From the NCBI GenBank assembly GCA_002712335.1, contig PATI01000061.1, forward strand, positions 2,003 to 14,966: a DNA stretch of 12,964 nucleotides, read 5' to 3'. Both the position numbers and the translations under genes were made by a program. A model generated the notes under the pieces. It made no database searches. It was given only the letters and a program-made list of their open reading frames with translations, and was not told the DNA's origin. The stretch comes from Rhodospirillaceae bacterium (GTDB taxonomy: Bacteria; Pseudomonadota; Alphaproteobacteria; MPNO01; UBA2964). Positions 8,147-12,964 of the stretch are shown here, piece by piece. Position 1 is the stretch's first letter. Each line of letters starts with the position of its first letter.

Positions 8147-8837
8147 AGTCAATTTCTGCCCTCACAGCTTCAATAATTCTAGATCGGCTAGGATTATTGA
8201 TTTGGCGTCCATTGATGAATACAGCTGGAGTCGCTCGGACCCCTGAGGCTGTCCCGCCTCTTACATCGTTTCTAACCTTCATCACGACTTCCTCGGATGC
8301 GATGTCGGAGTGAAGTTGCTCAATGTCTAAATTTAGCTCAAGAGCGTAACTGTCGAATTCGCTTTCAACTTCAGACAAGTTTGACCAAATAGACTGGGTC
8401 GCAAATAGGTAGTCATGCATCTCCCAGAATTGATTTTGTCGTCCAGCGGCTTCTGCATATAGTGAAGCCGTCCATGCATGGCGATGCGTATTCGAAACCG
8501 GGAAGTGACGAAAGACCAATTGGGCGGACTCTCTTATAGAGGGCCAGGCTTGCGACATTGTTTGATGCTCAATTGCGCAGGCCGGACATTGAAAGTCAGC
8601 GTAGACAACAATGCTAACAGGTTTTTCTCCTGACTCTCTTACATGGTCGTTTTCTGCGATCTCAGCTGCAGAATATGTTGTGCCTTGATTAAGCAAAACA
8701 TAGGCTGAAAAGATTACTAGTAGGGGAACGACAATGAAAAAAACAGTTTTTCTAACCGTTTTATTGATTCTCTCTCGCTGGCGCGCCGCTCGTTGTTTTT
8801 CATCTTTGATTTTTTTTTGCTGTTCTCGTTTATTCAT
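8139..8837 (-). CDS. Membrane-anchored DsbA-family thiol-disulfide protein
   Basis: This is a thioredoxin-fold protein of the DsbA-like family (Thioredoxin_4 type) that probably handles disulfides in the periplasm. Numbering is from the ATG at 8837. Residues 1-30 are very basic and polar, and a membrane helix lies at about 31-50, giving an N-in topology with the catalytic domain outside. The redox motif is FQCPAC with Cys84 and Cys87. The cis-proline loop is GVRATPAVFINGR with Pro204. An alpha-helical insert lies between the two. I chose 8837 because AAGG lies five bases upstream of it. An upstream in-frame ATG at 8849 has no such site and would add four residues. The gene is the last of the minus-strand block and its stop overlaps that of the amidotransferase gene. 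A gap of 117 bases separates its start from the peptidase gene. No DsbB-like partner is visible, so whether it oxidises, isomerises or reduces is open. Confidence 0.88.
   Translation of the reverse strand: MNKREQQKKIKDEKQRAARQRERINKTVRKTVFFIVVPLLVIFSAYVLLNQGTTYSAAEIAENDHVRESGEKPVSIVVYADFQCPACAIEHQTMSQAWPSIRESAQLVFRHFPVSNTHRHAWTASLYAEAAGRQNQFWEMHDYLFATQSIWSNLSEVESEFDSYALELNLDIEQLHSDIASEEVVMKVRNDVRGGTASGVRATPAVFINGRQINNPSRSRIIEAVRAEIDSS
8170..8200 (+). repeat. Inverted repeat: 13-bp stem, 5-base loop, at the meeting point of convergent genes
   Basis: The arms TCAATAATTCTAG (8170-8182) and CTAGGATTATTGA (8188-8200) are reverse complements except at one place. On the + strand that place is a U-G wobble pair. 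On the - strand it becomes an A-C mismatch, so the fold is better in RNA from the + strand. The loop is ATCGG. It starts 24 bases after the amidotransferase stop and lies inside the last codons of the DsbA-like gene on the other strand. No T-run follows on either side, so it is not a standard intrinsic terminator. It may protect or help form the 3' end of the + strand transcript. That role is inference. Confidence 0.55.
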
Positions 8838-8954
8838 ACTGACCTTCATAAAATTTAAAGTTCTGAAATCCTACTATACGATGGATTAATTGTTCAAACT
8901 TGAATTCATATTCGGCAGTTTGATCTAAGAGGCATATATTCTGCAGACGTTCAA

Positions 8955-9788
8955 CTAGTTATCTAAAAAAAGCGCTGGATCAACGCGGGTGTTATTTAGA
9001 TTAATGCTCCAGTGGAGATGGGGGCCAGTAACTCTTCCAGTTTGTCCAACTCTACCTATTTGCTCGCCTGTTTTTAAAGTAGACCCAACTTCCACATCTA
9101 TTGTATTCATATGACAGTAGAGCGAAATCAAGCCATGACCATGATCTAAGATGATTGTGTTGCCATTAAAAAAGTAGTTGCCAGTTGCACGGATAATCCC
9201 TGGTGCGGGTGCGTATATTGGGGTGCCCTCGTCTGCGGCAATGTCCATTCCCGAATGAGGGTTACGAGCCTGGCCATTGAAGAATCGTCTGAGACCAAAA
9301 GAACTGCTCCTGATCCCTTTGACCGGTGGTCTCATCTGAAAAACAGGTTCTAAATGATCAGTCCAAGTAGAAAATGCTGCGTCCATTTCAAGTCGCTCCC
9401 GAGATATTCTTCGCATGTCCTCTGCATTCGGGTTCACCTGTCTATTGTTAGTAATGGTCAAGTGTTGTTCAGTATAGGACTTGTCTTGTACCTGGAACGC
9501 AAGCTTTTGTTGACCACCACCAGCTAAGGTCAATGTGAAATTCTGAGATCCAACTTCTACATTTAGTGGGATTCCGATGATCGCAAATTGCTTACCCTCA
9601 AAATCAGCTAGCATGATTCTTTCGTCTCGATAGCTGCCACTGACCGCCCTTGCCGGTGTAGGGATCACTGCTATTCCTCCCGGCACCATAGATGAATTGG
9701 GCATGCTCGAAATATCGACATTCGCATATCCACTTGATACCGTGAGTTGCAGGAAAGCTAGATAAATTGCATGCCTAACGTATTTCAT
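8955..9788 (-). CDS. Secreted M23 (LytM/lysostaphin-type) metallopeptidase
   Basis: M23 peptidases cut peptide bridges in peptidoglycan. The 277-residue protein starts with a signal peptide (basic start, hydrophobic 7-20), with a likely cleavage after the alanine in SSGYA at 22, so it should act in the periplasm. Residues of about 40-115 form a beta-rich N-terminal domain, probably the Ig-like domain often found ahead of M23 modules. A charged linker follows. The catalytic domain covers about 158-272. It keeps the zinc ligands His178 and Asp182 (HSGMD) and His259 (HLHW), plus His226 in YCHM. It therefore looks enzymatically active, unlike the degenerate EnvC/NlpD activators. The gene starts 13 bases after the xseA stop, with an ATGGA-type ribosome-binding site in the gap, and is probably co-transcribed with xseA. 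Confidence 0.93.
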   Translation of the reverse strand: MKYVRHAIYLAFLQLTVSSGYANVDISSMPNSSMVPGGIAVIPTPARAVSGSYRDERIMLADFEGKQFAIIGIPLNVEVGSQNFTLTLAGGGQQKLAFQVQDKSYTEQHLTITNNRQVNPNAEDMRRISRERLEMDAAFSTWTDHLEPVFQMRPPVKGIRSSSFGLRRFFNGQARNPHSGMDIAADEGTPIYAPAPGIIRATGNYFFNGNTIILDHGHGLISLYCHMNTIDVEVGSTLKTGEQIGRVGQTGRVTGPHLHWSINLNNTRVDPALFLDN

Positions 9789-9801
9789 ATTCCATCCAAT
9801 C

Positions 9802-11181
9802 CTATAAATTCTCTATTTTTGATACAATCGATTCGATGTTACCGTTATGCAAATGTGACTGAATCTTGTCTCCAACCTTCACAGTATTCGCTGATTTGAT
9901 TGGTGACAGTTCAGGTCCAAAAGTAATGCTATAGCCTCTCTCTAGAGTGGCCAATGGACTAACCGCTTCTAAACCTCTGCTTAATGACGTGAGAGCAGAT
10001 TTGTTTATTTCTAGACACTTGCTTAATGACTGTATAAGTGAATTCCTATTGGTTTTCAATTTTGAAAGATCCCATTCGATTTTATTTATGGGAGACTTAC
10101 TTAAAAGAGACTGTTTGAGAAGACTAATCTCACTGCGTTTCCTGTTGATTTGGCTCTTCGTTAACAGAAGAAATTGGCTCTCGAGTCGATCAAGGTCTTG
10201 TGAATGCTCCTGCAGCTTTCTACCTGGGCTTTTGAGCCTATTTTTTAACATAGCTAGGCGCTCTTCCGTGGAACTGATCTTGTTCTCAAGCCGGTTACTC
10301 AGACTGGCTATTACATCAACCAGATACTCATAATAATCATCTTGGTTGGTACTCATGACTTCAGCTGCAGCGGATGGAGTAGGTGCTCTTAGATCCGCAA
10401 CAAAATCAGCTATTGTATAATCTATCTCATGACCTACCGCGCTAGTAACGCATAGCTCACTATTTACGATAGACCTAGCTACGCTTTCTTCATTAAAGGC
10501 CTGAAGGTCCTCTAATGAACCTCCTCCACGAGCAATAATTAGGGACTCAATGCCTAATTTTGATTTAAGTCGATTTGCGAGTTCTATTGCGCGGATGATT
10601 TCGGATGGAGCATCTGCTCCTTGGACGGATACGGGTAATAAGGTTATTTTGGTGGTAGGAGAGCGTCGTAAAAATACGCTGAGAATATCTTGGAATGCTG
10701 CTCCGGTTTCTGAGGTAATGACACCAATATGGCGATAATTAGACAATACCGGTTGTTTGAGTTCTTCAGCGAATAATCCTTCAGCAAGTAGCTTATTTTT
10801 TAGCTCTTCAAAGGCTCTCCTCAGCGCTCCCTCACCAGTTTCTTCGATGCTATCAATTATTAACTGGTAGTCGCCCCTGCTCCCATAAATGCTTAATTTT
10901 CCATATGCTGTAATCGCCATTCCGTCTTTTGGTTGGAATCTAACAAGTCGATTTCTGTTAGAGAACATCGCGCAGCGAATCTGGGCTTTACTGTCCTTTA
11001 GGGTGAGATACCAGTGGCCAGAGCTAGGCATTGCGATATTAGAAATTTCTCCCTCCACCACAACTTTCGAAAAATTTTCCTCAAGGAGGGTTCTCGCCAG
11101 CTGGTTTAGATCGCTGACCGATAGAATGTTTCTATCATTTTGGAAGGATTTGTTGGCTCGAAACTCTTGCTCAGAACTCAT
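9802..11181 (-). CDS. xseA: Exodeoxyribonuclease VII large subunit
   Basis: XseA is the catalytic subunit of exonuclease VII. It degrades single-stranded DNA from both ends in mismatch and other repair, together with several copies of the small XseB subunit, which is not in this window. At 459 residues it is near the E. coli length of 456. An N-terminal OB-fold occupies about 18-115, with VVVEGEISN and GHWYLTLKD. The catalytic domain follows, with GVITSETGAAFQDI around Asp165, IARGGGSLEDL around Arg218, and GHEIDYTIADFVADLRAPTP with His251 and Asp254. Residues of about 275-395 form the long coiled coil that binds XseB. The ATG at 11181 is preceded by a weak ribosome-binding site. xseA facing der is also the E. 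coli arrangement, but here four other genes lie between them. Confidence 0.96.
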   Translation of the reverse strand: MSSEQEFRANKSFQNDRNILSVSDLNQLARTLLEENFSKVVVEGEISNIAMPSSGHWYLTLKDSKAQIRCAMFSNRNRLVRFQPKDGMAITAYGKLSIYGSRGDYQLIIDSIEETGEGALRRAFEELKNKLLAEGLFAEELKQPVLSNYRHIGVITSETGAAFQDILSVFLRRSPTTKITLLPVSVQGADAPSEIIRAIELANRLKSKLGIESLIIARGGGSLEDLQAFNEESVARSIVNSELCVTSAVGHEIDYTIADFVADLRAPTPSAAAEVMSTNQDDYYEYLVDVIASLSNRLENKISSTEERLAMLKNRLKSPGRKLQEHSQDLDRLESQFLLLTKSQINRKRSEISLLKQSLLSKSPINKIEWDLSKLKTNRNSLIQSLSKCLEINKSALTSLSRGLEAVSPLATLERGYSITFGPELSPIKSANTVKVGDKIQSHLHNGNIESIVSKIENL

Positions 11182-11221
11182 ATCTTAGCTGACACCATTT
11201 TTCCAGGTTCTTCACTATTCC

Positions 11222-11254
11222 AATTCTATCTAGAATTCTTAATATCGCGAAATT
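11222..11254. promoter_or_regulatory. Two adjacent AT-rich palindromes upstream of xseA (possible operator region)
   Basis: The 92-base gap between the quinoprotein stop and the xseA start holds two dyad sequences. The first is a perfect 7-base inverted repeat, AATTCTA TC TAGAATT, at 11222-11237. The second, AATATCGCGAAATT at 11241-11254, is imperfect around a perfect TCGCGA core. On the minus strand a TAGAAT lies within the first repeat and resembles a -10 box, but no good -35 is seen at the right distance. The repeats could bind a regulator of xseA. They could equally be chance in an AT-rich gap. Confidence 0.25.
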
Positions 11255-11273
11255 AAAAAAATAGTCAGAGTTT

Positions 11274-12962
11274 TCAATTTAATTTAAAAACATAAAGTGC
11301 GTTGTGACCGTCTGGGCTGACTAGCTCGGGCGCCAGGAAACTACCAATACGCCATGGACTCCCCCCTTCGCGACCTGAGGTAAAAGCGACGTATTGTTCA
11401 CCATCTATCGCAAAAGTCACAGGAAAGCCCTCAACTGAAGTCCCTAGTCGCGAACGCCACAATTCTTCGCCAGTGTCTACATCATAGGCGTGGACGTATC
11501 TGTCATAGTCGCCGATGAATACTAAACCACCACCTGTTGATAGGGCTGCGGTAAGAAACGGAGCTCGCTGAGAAATGCTCCACTTTTCGTCCAAAGAGTC
11601 TACTTCGTATGCTGCTAATTTACCGAACTCATCATTGGTTCCTGGCATTGGGAACCAGCGGCGGTCCGCCATCGTGCCACCACTACCGACTTCGAATGTT
11701 ACCTCCCTAGGAGACATTTCCATGCACGATTGGCTGAGTGGTATTACGAGTTGTCGAGAACTTGGATGATAAGTACTGGATTGCCAATTATGTCCACCTG
11801 CAGTCGAGGGGCAAACTGACAGCCAGTCGCCGATCTGCATGTTACGAATATCATCTCGGTATCTTACCTCACCAGTTTCCAGATTTACTTCGGAGAAGAC
11901 ATTCTGGAACACAGTCTGTGCTAACCCCTGGAATTCGCCAGTTCGACGATCAAGTTTCCAAAGAATCCCACTTTTTCCGATAGTAAGAAGGTAGGGTTCG
12001 TCGAATAAATCTATAAGCACCTGTTCAAAAGCTTCATCCATATCCAAAGACTCGCCCGGAACATGCTGTCTATGCCAAACAATATCTCCGTTACTCGGAT
12101 CTATTGCGAGAGTTGAATTTGTATAAAGAGTGGCATCTTCAGTGGTTAGTCCGCGACTTGCGGCCATCCAAGGCTTTGCTTGAGCTACGCCAAAAAATAC
12201 TAGCCCTAACTCAGGATCCCAGCTACCAGTTATCCATGCATCTCCGCCTCCCCTGAATTCCAGTGGCAAGCCACCCCAAGTGTCGTCGCCGAATTCGCCA
12301 GGTTGCGCTATCGTATGAGTTCGCCAAAGCTCTTTCCCTGTTCGAGCATCGTGCCCGGTTATAAAGCAACTTTCTTCAAAAAAACGGGTGCACCCGTTAA
12401 TTCCATTAATGACCTTTCCGTCTGCCACAATGGGACCGCTTGTGTTCGAATATCCAAGTGTTTCGTCTGCAATCTCTACATCCCACCTCACTGCCCCGGT
12501 TCGAGCATCTAAAGCCACGAGGTGTGCGTCAGTGGTCGCCACGTAAATCATGTCCTCCCACATCGCAATCGTTCGGAGTTGCCCTCCTTGCCGGCTTCCC
12601 TCAGGGAACTGTCTCTCGTATTCCCACAGCAGCGTTCCTTCTCTGCCATCAATAGCCTGAATGATATTGCCAAAGTTAGGGATATAAATGATGCCGTTTC
12701 TGACAAGCGGTGCGGGTTGGCTCCTGCCCGGCTCCATACCCCAAACCCAGGCAAGGCTCAGACTAGACACATTTTCCTTATTAATTGAATTAAGGGGGCT
12801 ATATCCTTGACTTTTAGGTCCCCGTCGCCAATAAGTCCAATCTTCTGGTGGAGGATTTTTGAGATCCTCTGTCGTTACGTTTTGAAATTTCGAGATGGGC
12901 AGGAAAGAACGAGTCACTGCGCGTTCGCTTCGATAAATAGTCGCAATTTCGGGCACCGAATC
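11274..12962 (-). CDS. PQQ-type beta-propeller quinoprotein (dehydrogenase-like), N-terminus cut by the window edge
   Basis: This protein belongs to the PQQ-dependent alcohol/sugar dehydrogenase superfamily, whose members oxidise alcohols or sugars in the periplasm. The frame is open to the right edge. A GTG at 12956 would give 560 residues but no signal peptide, so the true start probably lies outside. Numbered from that GTG, DWTYWRRGPKSQGYSPL (39-55) and INKENVSSLSLAW (58-70) are the family entry motif. Propeller blades follow with GTLLWEYE, TGAVRWDV, TGKELWRTH, GILWKLDRRTG and TGEELWRSRL. SWDPELGLVFFG (245-256) and GGHNWQSSTYHP (387-398) match family motifs. Asp274, before LYTNS, is my candidate for the catalytic aspartate. 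There is no CxxCH haem domain and no adjacent Cys-Cys pair as in methanol and ethanol dehydrogenases. Cys189 and Cys197 could form a different disulfide. The substrate is unknown, and PQQ binding itself is inferred. Confidence 0.82.
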   Translation of the reverse strand, partial: DSVPEIATIYRSERAVTRSFLPISKFQNVTTEDLKNPPPEDWTYWRRGPKSQGYSPLNSINKENVSSLSLAWVWGMEPGRSQPAPLVRNGIIYIPNFGNIIQAIDGREGTLLWEYERQFPEGSRQGGQLRTIAMWEDMIYVATTDAHLVALDARTGAVRWDVEIADETLGYSNTSGPIVADGKVINGINGCTRFFEESCFITGHDARTGKELWRTHTIAQPGEFGDDTWGGLPLEFRGGGDAWITGSWDPELGLVFFGVAQAKPWMAASRGLTTEDATLYTNSTLAIDPSNGDIVWHRQHVPGESLDMDEAFEQVLIDLFDEPYLLTIGKSGILWKLDRRTGEFQGLAQTVFQNVFSEVNLETGEVRYRDDIRNMQIGDWLSVCPSTAGGHNWQSSTYHPSSRQLVIPLSQSCMEMSPREVTFEVGSGGTMADRRWFPMPGTNDEFGKLAAYEVDSLDEKWSISQRAPFLTAALSTGGGLVFIGDYDRYVHAYDVDTGEELWRSRLGTSVEGFPVTFAIDGEQYVAFTSGREGGSPWRIGSFLAPELVSPDGHNALYVFKLN

Positions 12963-12964
12963 TC

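Noticed and set aside
8873..8904. Possible promoter of the DsbA-like gene: TATAGT on the minus strand (8873-8878), with a small dyad TTCAA AC TTGAA at 8893-8904.
   Set aside because: The hexamer 16-18 bases upstream does not resemble a -35 box, and the dyad is only 5 bases per arm.
1..12964. Search for CRISPR arrays, insertion sequences, prophage, toxin-antitoxin or defence genes, tRNAs and attachment sites.
   Set aside because: No direct-repeat array, transposase or integrase motif, tRNA-like fold or paired small toxin/antitoxin frames were seen on either strand.

Overview
This window looks like a chromosomal segment of a moderately AT-rich gammaproteobacterium. I judged base composition by eye and not by a full count. 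The main evidence is gene order: rodZ, ispG, hisS, yfgM, bamB and der lie in that order on the + strand, which is the arrangement known from Escherichia coli and many other Gammaproteobacteria. All six encoded proteins keep the key residues I could check. The species cannot be named from the sequence alone. A marine or uncultured lineage is a guess.

Region 1 (1-6395, + strand) is this core cluster. It runs from a rodZ gene cut by the left edge (cell shape), through ispG (isoprenoid precursors), hisS (histidyl-tRNA synthetase), yfgM (Sec-translocon helper) and bamB (outer-membrane protein assembly lipoprotein), to der (double GTPase of 50S ribosome assembly). Most gaps are 4-30 bases, so co-transcription is likely. 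The one larger gap, 121 bases, separates hisS from yfgM.

Region 2 (6399-8146, + strand) adds two metabolic genes directly behind der, at gaps of 3 and 20 bases. One is a fold-type II PLP enzyme of the threonine/serine dehydratase-serine racemase family. The other is a stand-alone class I glutamine amidotransferase. Their substrates are not fixed by the sequence.

Region 3 (8139-12964, - strand) converges on region 2. In transcription order it holds a PQQ-type beta-propeller quinoprotein cut by the right edge, xseA (exonuclease VII large subunit), a secreted M23 (LytM-type) peptidase, and a membrane-anchored DsbA-family thiol protein. The + and - blocks overlap tail to tail by 8 bases. A 13-bp-stem inverted repeat lies just inside the last codons of the DsbA-like gene, 24 bases past the stop of the amidotransferase gene.

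Five of the ten genes (rodZ, yfgM, bamB, the M23 peptidase and the DsbA-like gene) serve the cell envelope, and the quinoprotein is probably periplasmic too. I found no CRISPR array, transposase, integrase, tRNA, rRNA or phage gene. I saw no convincing sign of a previously undescribed multi-gene system. The points most worth a second look are the hairpin between the convergent operons, the PLP enzyme/amidotransferase pair behind der, and the unassigned quinoprotein.
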